From contig NZ_CP094516.1 in assembly GCF_029909975.1 (NCBI RefSeq), positions 558,001-622,000 on the forward strand: a stretch of DNA of 64,000 nucleotides, given 5' to 3'. The stretch's first letter is position 1. Each line of letters begins with the position of its first letter. Positions 29,195-38,022 of the stretch are shown here, piece by piece. The notes beneath the pieces were generated by a model. The model saw only the letters and a list, made by a program, of their open reading frames with translations, had not been told where the DNA came from and ran no database searches. This stretch comes from Bradyrhizobium sp. ISRA430 (GTDB taxonomy: Bacteria > Pseudomonadota > Alphaproteobacteria > Rhizobiales > Xanthobacteraceae). The position numbers and the translations under genes were made by a program.

Positions 29195-29806
29195 CTACGA
29201 TCGCGCCGGCTTGCGTCCCTGCACGGCACGCTTCGCTGCATCATCCCCCACATCCACCCCTGCATTGCGCAGCAGCACCTTCGCAGCCTCCTTCGCGGCG
29301 CGCGCCATCGCAGGATCATCGCGCACGAGATCCTGCGCGATCGAGCCGTCGACCAGCAGTACGAGCTGGGTCGCCAGTGCCTCCGCATCCGCGACGCCGA
29401 GCTCGTTCAGCCGGTTGCGAAACCAGACGCGGCGGCTTTCCTTGAAGGCGACTGCGATCTTCTTCACCGCGCGGTCTTGGGCGCCGAGTTCTGCCACCGC
29501 ATTCACGAACGGACAGCCGCGAAAATCCTTGGCCGCAAAGCGCCGCTCCAGCGCATCGAAGGTGGCGAGGATCTGCTCGGCCGGTGGCTTGTCGGACGGA
29601 CGCGGCTGCACGAAGCGGCGCTCCAGATAGGCCGCGATCAGCGCGTCCTTGGACGGGAAGTGGTTGTAGAGCGTGCGCTTGGAGATGCCGACCTCGGCCG
29701 CGATGGTGTCGACGCCGATGGCGCGAATGCCTTGCAGATAGAACAGCTTGTCGGCGGTCTCGAGAATCCGCTCCTTCATCGTCTGTTGCTTGGGCGGGGG
29801 AGCCAT
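29195..29806 (-). CDS. TetR family transcriptional regulator
   Basis: A 203-residue repressor. The N-terminal helix-turn-helix reads ILETADKLFYLQGIRAIGVDTIAAEVGISKR-type sequence (about residues 14-50), followed by TLYNHFPSKDALI, the canonical TetR recognition-helix region. The C-terminal ligand domain resembles TetR_C for small lipophilic effectors. It is divergent from an MFS permease with a perfect palindrome between them, so it probably represses both. A GTG at 29839 would add 11 residues. Confidence 0.9.
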   Translation of the reverse strand: MAPPPKQQTMKERILETADKLFYLQGIRAIGVDTIAAEVGISKRTLYNHFPSKDALIAAYLERRFVQPRPSDKPPAEQILATFDALERRFAAKDFRGCPFVNAVAELGAQDRAVKKIAVAFKESRRVWFRNRLNELGVADAEALATQLVLLVDGSIAQDLVRDDPAMARAAKEAAKVLLRNAGVDVGDDAAKRAVQGRKPARS

Positions 29807-29859
29807 GCGGCGGTGAACGTCCTCTTCGCTTGACAGCACCTGCCTTCTTATAGCCTAAG

Positions 29860-29875
29860 TACACAGATCTGTGTA
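29860..29875. promoter_or_regulatory. TetR operator palindrome
   Basis: TACACAGATCTGTGTA is a perfect 16-base palindrome in the divergent TetR/MFS promoter region, the size and place expected for a TetR dimer site. The TetR start lies 54 bases to one side and the MFS start 63 bases to the other. Confidence 0.8.
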
Positions 29876-29937
29876 ACCAAAATCAACGGGAATCTCAGAC
29901 GACGGCACTCGCGCCGCGCCCATGAGGGAGAACAAAA

Positions 29938-31170
29938 ATGCCCCTGTTGCAGGTCCTGCGTCCGACGTTGCCCATCCTGATCGGCGCCTCGATCATGCTC
30001 ACGCTGAGCATGGGGCTGCGGCAGAGCCTCGGCATCTTCCTGCAACCGCTGACGCATGACATCCAGATCTCGGTGTCGGATTTCACGCTTGCGCTGGCCG
30101 TGCAAAATCTCGCCTGGGGCTTTCTCCAGCCGCTCGCCGGCGCGCTCACAGTGCGCTACGGCTTCCGTCCGATCATGATCGCGGGCGCGCTGATGTACAT
30201 TGCGGGCCTCGCCTTGATGGCGGGCGCGGGCGGCCTCGTCAGCGTGATGATCGGCGGCGGCGTGCTGATTGGAACGTCGCTGGCCTGCACCGCGGCCGCA
30301 ATCGCGATGTCGGTCGCGGCGCGTGCGGTGCCCGAAACGGTACGTTCGACCGTGCTCGGCATCGTCTCCGGCGCGGGCTCGCTCGGTGCGCTGTTGTCGG
30401 CGCCGATCGGGCAGGTGCTCAACGAGGGCTTTGGCTGGCGCATCGGGCTCGCCGGATTCGTCGTCATGTCGGTGCTGATGATTCCCGCCGCCTGGTATGC
30501 CGGCCGCATCGACAGGATTCCGCTGCCGAAGCCCGCCGCCGACGACATCGGCGATGCTTCCGCCGCGACGGCAGCGAGGGCAGCGTTCGGCAATGCCTCG
30601 TTCGTGGTGATGACTTGCGCCTATCTCGTCTGCGGCATGCAACTCGTGTTTCTCACCACGCACTTGCCGTCCTACCTCGCGATCTGCGGTCTCGATCCGA
30701 TGCTGAGCGCGCAGACGCTCGGCATGATCGGTGGCTTCAACGTGCTGGGGTCGCTGTTCTTCGGTTGGGCCGGCCAGCGCTGGAACAAGTTGGCGCTGCT
30801 GGGGGCGATCTACATCCTGCGCTCGCTCGCGCTCGCCTCGTATTTCATGCTGCCCGCGACGTCAGCCTCGACGCTGCTGTTCGGTGCGATCATGGGCTTC
30901 CTGTGGATGGGCGTCGGCCCGCTGGTCGCAGGCGCTGTCGCCGAGATGTTCGGCCTGCGCTGGCAGGCGATGATCCAGGGCCTTGCCTTCATGAGCCACC
31001 AGATCGGCAGCTTCCTCGGTGCCTACGGGGGCGGGGTGCTGTACGACGCACTCGGCTCCTACACCATGGCCTGGCGCATCGGCGTGGCGCTGGGCCTGGC
31101 CGGCGGTATCGTGCAGGTCGCGTTCGCACTGACCCGGCCGTCGCAGCCGCCGGTGTTGAAGGTGGCGTAG
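29938..31170 (+). CDS. MFS transporter
   Basis: A 410-residue permease with about twelve membrane segments. The MFS loop motif after helix 2 reads GALTVRYGFRPIM (about 63-75) in place of G-x3-D-R. It resembles the OxlT/monocarboxylate-type branch of MFS. The adjacent TetR gene with an operator suggests induction by its substrate or a toxic compound; whether it imports or exports is not readable. SD GGGAG precedes the ATG. Confidence 0.9.
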   Translation: MPLLQVLRPTLPILIGASIMLTLSMGLRQSLGIFLQPLTHDIQISVSDFTLALAVQNLAWGFLQPLAGALTVRYGFRPIMIAGALMYIAGLALMAGAGGLVSVMIGGGVLIGTSLACTAAAIAMSVAARAVPETVRSTVLGIVSGAGSLGALLSAPIGQVLNEGFGWRIGLAGFVVMSVLMIPAAWYAGRIDRIPLPKPAADDIGDASAATAARAAFGNASFVVMTCAYLVCGMQLVFLTTHLPSYLAICGLDPMLSAQTLGMIGGFNVLGSLFFGWAGQRWNKLALLGAIYILRSLALASYFMLPATSASTLLFGAIMGFLWMGVGPLVAGAVAEMFGLRWQAMIQGLAFMSHQIGSFLGAYGGGVLYDALGSYTMAWRIGVALGLAGGIVQVAFALTRPSQPPVLKVA

Positions 31171-31280
31171 GCTGGCGTGCTCTCATGAGCGTCCGCTTAG
31201 AGTTTACAGCGGACGCAGCGCTGCTTGTCCGCGCCACTGCCTGCCGCGCGTCGTCGCGATATCTCCCGTCATGCAACTAT

Positions 31281-31296
31281 TTAACCATCCGTTAAC
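31281..31296 (+). promoter_or_regulatory. CtrA-type box TTAA-N7-TTAAC
   Basis: TTAACCATCCGTTAAC matches the full CtrA consensus TTAA-N7-TTAAC. It lies 54 bases upstream of the preferred start of the coiled-coil gene, suggesting cell-cycle control. Confidence 0.6.
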
Positions 31297-31349
31297 CATA
31301 ACTATTCATGATAGTGCTCGGGTATGTGTTCGCGACGAGCTTAAACTGC

Positions 31350-31832
31350 ATGACGCAGCGTGGTTCCAGAGCGCTAGTTGGAGGGGATGAGGACGTCCTG
31401 AGCTTTCCCTCAGCGCTGGCGCCAGACAAGGGAGCAACAGCCCTCGGTCTGGTATATCAAGCGGCCGATGTGTTCCGCGATATGGAGAAGCGCGCCCGCG
31501 AGACCGAAGCCCGTGCGCAATCGCTTTGCACGAACGCCTTAGAACGATTGCGGCTGGCCGAAGCGCGCGCGGAGGCCGCCGAGCGGGCACAGCGTGAACT
31601 CACCGTTACCGCCGAACGCAAGCTGCAAGATGCTTGCCGAGCGCTGGAGCAAGCCCAGTGCTGCATTGAAGCTCAGAAGGATAAGTTGACGGCCGTAGAG
31701 CTTCGCGCCGAGGTTGCGGAAGCCGAAGCGCGACAAGCCAAGGAAGCACTCGCGCTCGTTGAAGAGGCCATTCGCAAGCGTCTGCTTTGCGCAAACCCGC
31801 ATGCCGACGGCAGGTTGGCAGCGGTAGCCTGA
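31350..31832 (+). CDS. Coiled-coil hypothetical protein
   Basis: A 160-residue cytoplasmic protein. After a non-repetitive N-terminus (about 45 residues) it is an almost continuous heptad pattern rich in Ala, Glu, Arg and Lys up to residue 150, so a long coiled coil is likely. Similar small coiled-coil proteins are common in Bradyrhizobium and unassigned. The start at 31350 has no clear ribosome site; ATG 31308 in frame would add 14 residues and place the CtrA box almost on the start codon. Function unknown. Confidence 0.65.
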   Translation: MTQRGSRALVGGDEDVLSFPSALAPDKGATALGLVYQAADVFRDMEKRARETEARAQSLCTNALERLRLAEARAEAAERAQRELTVTAERKLQDACRALEQAQCCIEAQKDKLTAVELRAEVAEAEARQAKEALALVEEAIRKRLLCANPHADGRLAAVA

Positions 31833-32153
31833 TCGATTGCGGACTGCAATGGCTCACTGTGTTCTACCGCGCGCGCAGGCGCCGCACGGGCGAACTCACC
31901 CCTGCTGTGAGCCTGGCGGTAGCCGCCTCCTTTAGCATTTGAAATCGGGTGGGATGGGGAGCGACTCCAATAGGGTCCAGTGCGGCCTGAGGCTCATTTT
32001 GCTTGCGGGACCAAACGCGCTTGACCCGCGCACCAATTCACGCGACGGAGCCACACGATAACTAATTGTTAACCATGTTGGGCTATCTGGAGAACTGGGC
32101 ATTCGGGGCGCGTGTGCTGGCTTGGTGCCAGCCGGTAGTGTAGGCGTGGACCC
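31833..32153. other. Intergenic region with a degenerate CtrA-like box
   Basis: No gene is convincing here; a minus-strand frame reaching in from 32195 looks like a shadow. ATAA-N7-TTAAC at 32058-32073 is one base from the CtrA consensus and lies 81 bases upstream of the next gene. CTGGCTTGGTGCCAG near 32116 is a small hairpin. Confidence 0.4.
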
Positions 32154-32360
32154 ATGGCCCTTGACCCAGAAGAGCTCGTCACCCTGACAGATCACGGCTC
32201 GATGAAACTGCGCGCGGCAGTATTGCGCGCGATGACGTTGCTTCCCAAGGAACGCAAGCGGACGACAATCGTCCGCGAGGGTGAACCAGCGATCCTCAAT
32301 TTCGAGCAGATCAAGAAGCTTGCGGCGCAGTGGGACACACGACTCGTGCCAATCGACTGA
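32154..32360 (+). CDS. Small hypothetical protein, 68 residues
   Basis: A short acidic/basic protein beginning MALDPEELVTLTDHGS, containing a basic central part (LLPKERKRTTIVREGEP) and ending FEQIKKLAAQWDTRLVPID. The pattern is consistent with a small globular helical protein, without a signal peptide or membrane segment. I do not recognise a family. The preceding CtrA-like box is the only regulatory hint. Confidence 0.55.
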   Translation: MALDPEELVTLTDHGSMKLRAAVLRAMTLLPKERKRTTIVREGEPAILNFEQIKKLAAQWDTRLVPID

Positions 32361-32555
32361 CTAGTTTAGCTGTACTGGTCTCAATCGGGAGGTGCATCGC
32401 CTCCAACCCGTGCACGGCCGCACGACCCCACCATTGCAGTCGGAGAAGACACGGTCGGGGCCCATATCTCCGCATCGCGCTGTGTTGCTTTCTGGGTCCC
32501 GGCTCAGCGGTGCAGCGTTACACGCTGCGCCGCGTCCGGGACACGAGAGAGGTAA

Positions 32556-32583
32556 AATAAAAACGGGGCCCGAGAGGGCCCCG
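32556..32583 (-). terminator. Rho-independent terminator of rpmG
   Basis: CGGGGCCC-GAGA-GGGCCCCG forms a perfect stem; on the minus strand it is followed by TTTTTATTTT. It begins 25 bases past the rpmG stop. Confidence 0.92.
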
Positions 32584-32608
32584 CAAAAGTCTTCAGCGTA
32601 CCGCGATC

Positions 32609-32776
32609 TTACTTGATCTTGGCTTCCTTGAATTCGACGTGCTTGCGCGCCACCGGATCGTACTTCTTCTTGACCAGCTTGTCGGTCATGGTGCGCGAAT
32701 TCTTCTTGGCGACGTAATAGAAGCCGGTGTCAGCCGAGGACACGAGCTTGACCTTGATGGTGACCGCTTTGGCCAT
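32609..32776 (-). CDS. rpmG: 50S ribosomal protein L33
   Basis: A 55-residue protein, the usual L33 length, opening [19 protein letters not shown] and containing the conserved YYVAKKNSR and [15 protein letters not shown] segments. The zinc-binding Cys pairs of C+ L33 are absent, so this is the zinc-free type. It ends the minus-strand series that starts at pyrB and is followed by a strong terminator. Confidence 0.97.
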   Translation of the reverse strand: MAKAVTIKVKLVSSADTGFYYVAKKNSRTMTDKLVKKKYDPVARKHVEFKEAKIK

Positions 32777-32899
32777 GTTCAGGACCTCTGAAAATATGGG
32801 AATCTGGAGCCGGCCAAACGGCCCGCGTTGGTCGGCAACCTAGCCAGAAACCGTCTGATGTCAAGGTTTAGGGGCGGAAAACCGCTCAATTCGGCCGGA

Positions 32900-34225
32900 T
32901 CAGGCCTCGAAGAAGCGGCTTTTCGGCCGCGGCAGGCCCAGATTCTCCCTCAAAGTGGCCCCTTCGTACTCTTTCCGGAAAATCCCGCGCCGTTGCAGCT
33001 CCGGGACGACCTTGTCGACGAAATCGTCGAGGCCTGCAGGCAGGAATGGGAACATGATGTTGAATCCGTCCGAGCCACGTCCCACCAGCCATTCCTCCAT
33101 CTGATCGGCGATGGTTTTGGCGGTGCCGACGAAGGAGAGCCCGCCATAGCCGCCGACGCGCTGGGCGAGCTGGCGCACGGTCAGCTTGTCGCGGGCGGCG
33201 AGATCGACCAGCCGCTGCCGGCCGCTCTTGCTGGCGTTGGTCTCTGGGATTTCCGGCAGCGGCCCGTCGGGATCGAAGCCGGATGCGTCGGTGCCGAGGA
33301 TGACGGAGAGCGATGCGATGGCGCTGTCGTAGTGCACGCGGCTGTCGAGGAGGGCACGCTTCTCCTTGGCCTCGTCGACGCTGTCGCCGACCACGACGAA
33401 GGCGCCGGGCAGGATCTTCAGGTGCTCGGGATCGCGGCCGATCTTCTCCATGCGGCCCTTGATGTCGGCATAGAGCTTTTGCCCGTCGGCGAGGCTGCCG
33501 CCGCCGGTGAACACCGCTTCCGCCGTTTCGGCTGCGAGCTGCTTGCCATCCTCCGAGGCGCCGGCCTGTACGATCACCGGCCAGCCCTGCACGGGGCGGG
33601 CGATGTTGAGCGGGCCGCGCACCTTCAGATACTTGCCGTTGTGGTCGAGCACATGCATCTTCGAGGGCTCGAAGAACAGGCCCTCTTCGACATCGCGCAC
33701 GAAGGCATCGTCGGCGAAGGAGTCCCACAGGCCGGTGACGACATCGTAGAACTCGCGGGCGCGCTTGTAGCGCTCGGCGTGCTCCATGTGATCATCGAGG
33801 CCGAAATTCAGTGCCGCGTCGGGGTTCGACGTGGTGACGATGTTCCACCCCGCACGGCCGCCGCTGATGTGGTCGAGCGAGGCGAAGCGGCGCGCAACGT
33901 GATAGGGCTCGTCGAACGTCGTCGAGCCCGTCGCGATCAGGCCGATCCGCTCGGTCACGGCCGACAGCGCCGACAGCAGCGTGAACGGCTCGAACGACGT
34001 CACGGTGTGGCTGCGCTTCAGCGCATTGATCGGCATGTTCAGCACGGCGAGGTGATCGGCCATGAAGAAGGCGTCGAACTTGCCGGCCTCGAGCTTCCTG
34101 ATCAGCGTCTTGATGTGGCCGAAATTGAAATTGGCGTCCGGCCACGCCCCTGGATAACGCCAGGCGCCGGTGTGGATGCTGATCGGGCGCATGAACGCGC
34201 CAAGCTTGAGTTGCCGTTGTGCCAT
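32900..34225 (-). CDS. LLM class flavin-dependent monooxygenase (NtaA/SnaA/DszA type)
   Basis: A 441-residue FMNH2-dependent monooxygenase of the bacterial luciferase fold, group NtaA/SnaA/DszA. Typical pieces are FFMADHLAVLN near residue 55, SGGRAGWNIVTTSNPDAALNF (split by the family insert) near 140, and the GWPVIVQAGASEDGKQLAA region near 235. Members oxidise nitrilotriacetate, sulfur heterocycles or related compounds with a separate flavin reductase; none is adjacent, so the substrate is open. It lies 123 bases upstream of rpmG. Confidence 0.9.
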   Translation of the reverse strand: MAQRQLKLGAFMRPISIHTGAWRYPGAWPDANFNFGHIKTLIRKLEAGKFDAFFMADHLAVLNMPINALKRSHTVTSFEPFTLLSALSAVTERIGLIATGSTTFDEPYHVARRFASLDHISGGRAGWNIVTTSNPDAALNFGLDDHMEHAERYKRAREFYDVVTGLWDSFADDAFVRDVEEGLFFEPSKMHVLDHNGKYLKVRGPLNIARPVQGWPVIVQAGASEDGKQLAAETAEAVFTGGGSLADGQKLYADIKGRMEKIGRDPEHLKILPGAFVVVGDSVDEAKEKRALLDSRVHYDSAIASLSVILGTDASGFDPDGPLPEIPETNASKSGRQRLVDLAARDKLTVRQLAQRVGGYGGLSFVGTAKTIADQMEEWLVGRGSDGFNIMFPFLPAGLDDFVDKVVPELQRRGIFRKEYEGATLRENLGLPRPKSRFFEA

Positions 34226-34333
34226 CGCGCCGTGTCCGTTCTGGGTGTCGGTCGATATGACATAGGTGCGCTCGGGAACTCCGCCATCGTCGGAGCCGGG
34301 AAGATTATTTTGTTTTTCGATGCACTCTCAGCA

Positions 34334-34438
34334 CGTCATTCCGGGGCGCGTTCGCGGCGAGCCCGGAATCCATCGTGCAGCGGGTTGTCGAGGCATGGAT
34401 TCCGGGCTCGCGCCAAGGGGCGCGCCCCGGAATGACGG
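34334..34438. repeat. Palindromic intergenic repeat, family 2 (copy b)
   Basis: Outer arms CGTCATTCCGGGGCGCG and CGCGCCCCGGAATGACG are fully complementary, with inner GGAATCCAT/ATGGATTCC arms. It shares a long stretch (GATTCCGGGCTCGCGCCAAG and onward) with copy a at 17648-17754. Confidence 0.9.
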
Positions 34439-34466
34439 GAGTAGGAAGCTCTCCAGTGAGAGCTGA

Positions 34467-35216
34467 TCAGCCCAAGATGTCCTTGTGCATCTTGCCGCCA
34501 TAGAAATGGAAGAACGGCACCGGCGCGTCGTGGCGAAGCGGGCCGGTGGCGAGGCGGGTGTCGAGCTCGTTGAGTACGTTGCGCGTCATCGGATGCAGGT
34601 CGGCGAGCGGCTGTGAGCCGAGCTCGACCCATACCAGCTCGACGAGCTCCGCATCCGCATGCACCACGCCCTCGACGCGGTGGGCGATCGCCGAGGCATC
34701 CGCGGTGAAGAAGCGGGTATCGAAGCGCTTGACGCGGCCGGGCGGGGTGATGGCGCGCGCGATCAGGAACAGTCCGGACGGGTCAGGCAAGAGCCCTGCG
34801 TCCGCGAACGGCTTCCACGGCCCCTCGAGCTTCGGCGCCTTGCCCTCGGCCCTGCGCCCGAGACAGAGGCCGGTCTCCTCGCACGCCTCGCGGATCGCGG
34901 CAATTGCGAGCGATTTTGCGCGCGAGGCGGGCGTCTTCGGGCTGCCTTTGGCGAGATTGGCTTCCAGCTCGGCGGTGACTGGTGCCGCACATGGCACGCG
35001 ATAATCGGCCTTGTCGACGCGCCCGCCGGGGAAGACGAACTTGCCGGGCATGAACACGACGTTGTCGTGGCGCTTGCCGACCAGGACCTTTGGGATGGTG
35101 CCGCTGCGATCGACCAGGATCAGCGTCGCGGCATCCTTGGGACGGAAATAAGGATGATGATCAGGCTCCTTCTCGTCGTGAACCTTCGCTTTCTCCGCCT
35201 GCGCCGTATCCGTCAT
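34467..35216 (-). CDS. NUDIX hydrolase
   Basis: A 249-residue NUDIX enzyme. The Nudix box is split by an insertion: GGRVDKADY (about 67) and, after about 40 residues, AIAAIREACEETGLCLG, giving the REACEETG metal-binding core. This long-insert form resembles the NUDT8/NUDT19-type or CoA-related proteins of alphaproteobacteria. Substrate is unknown, probably a nucleoside diphosphate derivative or CoA ester. It is preceded on the same strand by DUF983 (31-base gap). The start at 35216 follows GAGG. Confidence 0.87.
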   Translation of the reverse strand: MTDTAQAEKAKVHDEKEPDHHPYFRPKDAATLILVDRSGTIPKVLVGKRHDNVVFMPGKFVFPGGRVDKADYRVPCAAPVTAELEANLAKGSPKTPASRAKSLAIAAIREACEETGLCLGRRAEGKAPKLEGPWKPFADAGLLPDPSGLFLIARAITPPGRVKRFDTRFFTADASAIAHRVEGVVHADAELVELVWVELGSQPLADLHPMTRNVLNELDTRLATGPLRHDAPVPFFHFYGGKMHKDILG

Positions 35217-35247
35217 TTCCTCACCCAACTGCTTTGCGTCTTCTTGA

Positions 35248-35679
35248 TTACACCGGCGGAATACCATCCGGAGGGCTGTCGTCAAAGCCGTGCATGCGCA
35301 GAGCCCATTGCAATCCGACCACGGCGCCCTTCACCGGCTGCAACAGCGCGAGCGAGGCGAAGAACGTGAAGGGCAGGTAAGCCGCGAAGCTGAGCCAGAC
35401 CGGCGTCGTGTAATTGGTCTCGATCCAGAGAATGGTCGGCACCACGATGTGGCCAACGATGACGATCACGAGATAGGCGGGCAGATCGTCGGCACGATGC
35501 GGTGTGAAGTCGAGGCCGCACGTCGCGCAATTGTCTGATGTCTTGAGAAATGCGCGGAACAGCTTGCCTTCGCCGCAGCGCGGGCAGCGCCCGCGAAAGC
35601 CGCGCTTCATCGCGCTCCAGACGTCGCGCTTCTCGACGAGGCCGGTCTCGCGCGTCCAGACTTTCGGGGCCGTGCTCAT
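35248..35679 (-). CDS. DUF983 family membrane protein
   Basis: A 143-residue protein with an N-terminal zinc-ribbon-like CPRCGEG...CATCG pair (about 25-55) followed by two membrane segments (about 68-90 and 97-120), matching DUF983. Its function is unknown. The start ATG overlaps the rnr stop as ATGA; an in-frame ATG three codons earlier lies inside rnr. The position rnr-DUF983-NUDIX is a recurring order in Rhizobiales. Confidence 0.88.
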   Translation of the reverse strand: MSTAPKVWTRETGLVEKRDVWSAMKRGFRGRCPRCGEGKLFRAFLKTSDNCATCGLDFTPHRADDLPAYLVIVIVGHIVVPTILWIETNYTTPVWLSFAAYLPFTFFASLALLQPVKGAVVGLQWALRMHGFDDSPPDGIPPV

Positions 35680-38015
35680 CGCGTCCATGCCTTGCCCTTT
35701 GCGCCTTTGCCCTTCCTGCCCTTGCCGGATTTCTTCTGCTTCTCCGGCCTGCGCTTCTTGTCCTTCGGACTACGTCCGGGATGCGCCTTGAGCGATTTAC
35801 GCTGGGGACGGAAATCCCCGCGGCTTCGCGGCGCGCTCTCGCCCGCCGACAACAGCTCGAAGCGCAGCGCACCGGCAACCGGAGCCGCTTCTATCAGACG
35901 GACGTCGACCACGTCACCCAACTGGTGCATGGCACCGCTGCGCGTGCCAACGAGAGCGTGGCGGCTCTCGTCATAGTTGAAATATTCCGTGCCGAGGGAT
36001 CGGATCGGGATCAGTCCGTCGGCGCCGGTCTCATCCAGCTTGACGAACAGGCCGGCGCGCGTGACGCCGGAGACGCGGCCCTGGAAGGTCGCGCCGATGC
36101 GGTCGGCGAGATGATGTGCGATCAGCCGGTCGACGGTCTCGCGCTCCGCCTTCATCGCGCGCCGCTCGGTCAGCGAAATATGTGCGGCAACCTCGCCAAG
36201 CGTTTCCGGCGTCTCGCTCTCGGGCAGCGCACCTTCGCCAAGGCCCAAGGCGCGAACCAGCGCACGGTGTACGATGAGATCGGCGTAGCGACGGATCGGC
36301 GAGGTGAAATGCGCGTAGCGGCGCAGGTTCAGGCCGAAGTGGCCGTAATTCTCCGCTGAATATTCGGCCTGTGCCTGGGCGCGCAGCACAACTTCGCTCA
36401 CCAGCGGGAAGTAGTCGTGGCCCTCGAGCTGAGCCAGCACGCGGTTGAACATCGTCGGGCGCAACGCACCGGCCTTTGCAAATGGTACGTCCAGCGTTTG
36501 CAGGAATTCCTGGAGCGCGTGGACCTTTTCCAGTGTTGGCTCGTCATGCACGCGGTAGATCAGCGGCAGGGACTTCTTCTCCAACGTCTCTGCTGCCGCG
36601 ACGTTGGCGAGGATCATGAATTCCTCGATCAGCTTATGTGCATCCAGCCGATCCGGCACGATGACGCGATCGACCGTGCCGTCGCTCTTGAGCAGGATCT
36701 TGCGCTCGGGCAGGTCTAGGTTGAGCGGGTCGCGCTCGTCTCGCGCGCGCTTGACGCAGGCGTAGGCGGCATAGAGCGGCTTGAGGATCGGATCGAGCAG
36801 GGGGCCGGTGACGTCGTCCGGCCGGCCGTCGATCGCGGCCTGCGCCTGCGCATAGTGCAGCTTCGCCGCCGAGCGCATCAGGATGCGGTGGAATGTGTGC
36901 GAACGCTTGCGGCCATCCGGGCCGATCACCATCCGCACCGCGAGCGCGCCGCGCGGCTCGCCCGGCACCAGCGAGCAGAGATTGTTGGAGATGCGCTCGG
37001 GCAGCATCGGCACGACGCGGTCCGGGAAATAGACGGAATTACCGCGGTCGAGCGCATCGCGGTCGAGCGCAGTGCCCGGCCGGACGTAGAAGCTGACATC
37101 GGCGATCGCGACGTTGACGATGAAGCCGCCCTTGTTGTTGGGATCGTCATCCGCTTGCGCATGCACCGCATCGTCATGATCCTTGGCGTCGGGCGGATCG
37201 ATGGTGACGAGCGGGACGTCGCGCCAATCCTCGCGTCCCTTCAGGTTGGCGGGCTCCGCTGCCTCCGCCTCGCGCTCGGCGGCGGGCGAGAATTGCAGCG
37301 GGATGTCATGGGCGTAGATCGCGATCAGGCTGATCGCCTTCTCCGACTTGACCGAGCCGAGCTTCTCCTTGATCCGGCCCGAGGCGAGGCCGAAGCCGCG
37401 CGAGCGGACGATATCGACGCTGACGAGATCGCCGTCCTGTGCTCCTTGCGTCTCGGTCTTCGCAATATTCAGCTCGCGGTCGGCGAACTTCTTGTCGACC
37501 GGGATCAGCCGTCCGCCGCCTTCGGGAAGGCTGCAGAACACGCCGAGGATGCGGCTCTTGGCCTTGTCGATGACCTTGATGATGCGGCCGCGATAGGCGG
37601 GGCCTTCCTCCTCGTCCGAACGCTCGACGCGCAGCAGCGCGCGGTCGCCGACGCCGGCCGTCGTGCCTGGCTTGGGCCGGCGCGGCATCTCGATGAGGAT
37701 CTTTGGCGGTTCGCCGCTTTCGACCTCGTCCCATTCGGCGGGGGAGGCGATCAACTCGCCGTCGGGGTCGCGGCCGGTGATGTCGGCGAGCAGCGTCGGC
37801 GGCAGGCTCTCCGGCTCTGAAATCTTGTGACGCTTCTTCTTGATGACACCCTCGTCGGCGAGCTCGCGCAGCATGCGCTTGAGCTCGACGCGATCGGCGT
37901 TCTTCAGGCCGAACTCGCGCGCTATCTGGCGGGTCCCGACCTTTCCCTGATTTGCCTTGATGAAGGCGACGATGGCATTCCGGTCGGGAAAGCCACGGTC
38001 ATTCTTGCGTTTCAC
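35676..38015 (-). CDS. rnr: Ribonuclease R
   Basis: A 779-residue 3'-5' exoribonuclease that degrades structured RNA. It has an N-terminal helical domain, cold-shock domains, the RNB catalytic domain with the Asp cluster VTIDPPDAKDHDDAV (about 270-285), a C-terminal S1 domain and a Lys/Arg-rich tail of about 50 residues. It starts 7 bases after the topA stop, so topA-rnr are one transcript. Confidence 0.95.
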   Translation of the reverse strand: MKRKNDRGFPDRNAIVAFIKANQGKVGTRQIAREFGLKNADRVELKRMLRELADEGVIKKKRHKISEPESLPPTLLADITGRDPDGELIASPAEWDEVESGEPPKILIEMPRRPKPGTTAGVGDRALLRVERSDEEEGPAYRGRIIKVIDKAKSRILGVFCSLPEGGGRLIPVDKKFADRELNIAKTETQGAQDGDLVSVDIVRSRGFGLASGRIKEKLGSVKSEKAISLIAIYAHDIPLQFSPAAEREAEAAEPANLKGREDWRDVPLVTIDPPDAKDHDDAVHAQADDDPNNKGGFIVNVAIADVSFYVRPGTALDRDALDRGNSVYFPDRVVPMLPERISNNLCSLVPGEPRGALAVRMVIGPDGRKRSHTFHRILMRSAAKLHYAQAQAAIDGRPDDVTGPLLDPILKPLYAAYACVKRARDERDPLNLDLPERKILLKSDGTVDRVIVPDRLDAHKLIEEFMILANVAAAETLEKKSLPLIYRVHDEPTLEKVHALQEFLQTLDVPFAKAGALRPTMFNRVLAQLEGHDYFPLVSEVVLRAQAQAEYSAENYGHFGLNLRRYAHFTSPIRRYADLIVHRALVRALGLGEGALPESETPETLGEVAAHISLTERRAMKAERETVDRLIAHHLADRIGATFQGRVSGVTRAGLFVKLDETGADGLIPIRSLGTEYFNYDESRHALVGTRSGAMHQLGDVVDVRLIEAAPVAGALRFELLSAGESAPRSRGDFRPQRKSLKAHPGRSPKDKKRRPEKQKKSGKGRKGKGAKGKAWTR

Positions 38016-38022
38016 TTAACCT

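Noticed and set aside
31932..32195. An 87-residue minus-strand frame in the 31.8-32.2 kb gap
   Set aside because: No ribosome site, no recognisable pattern, and it overlaps the start of the plus-strand 68-residue gene.
32828..34435. A 535-residue plus-strand open frame opposite the LLM monooxygenase
   Set aside because: Codon pattern is that of an antisense shadow, and the minus strand has a complete LLM family protein.
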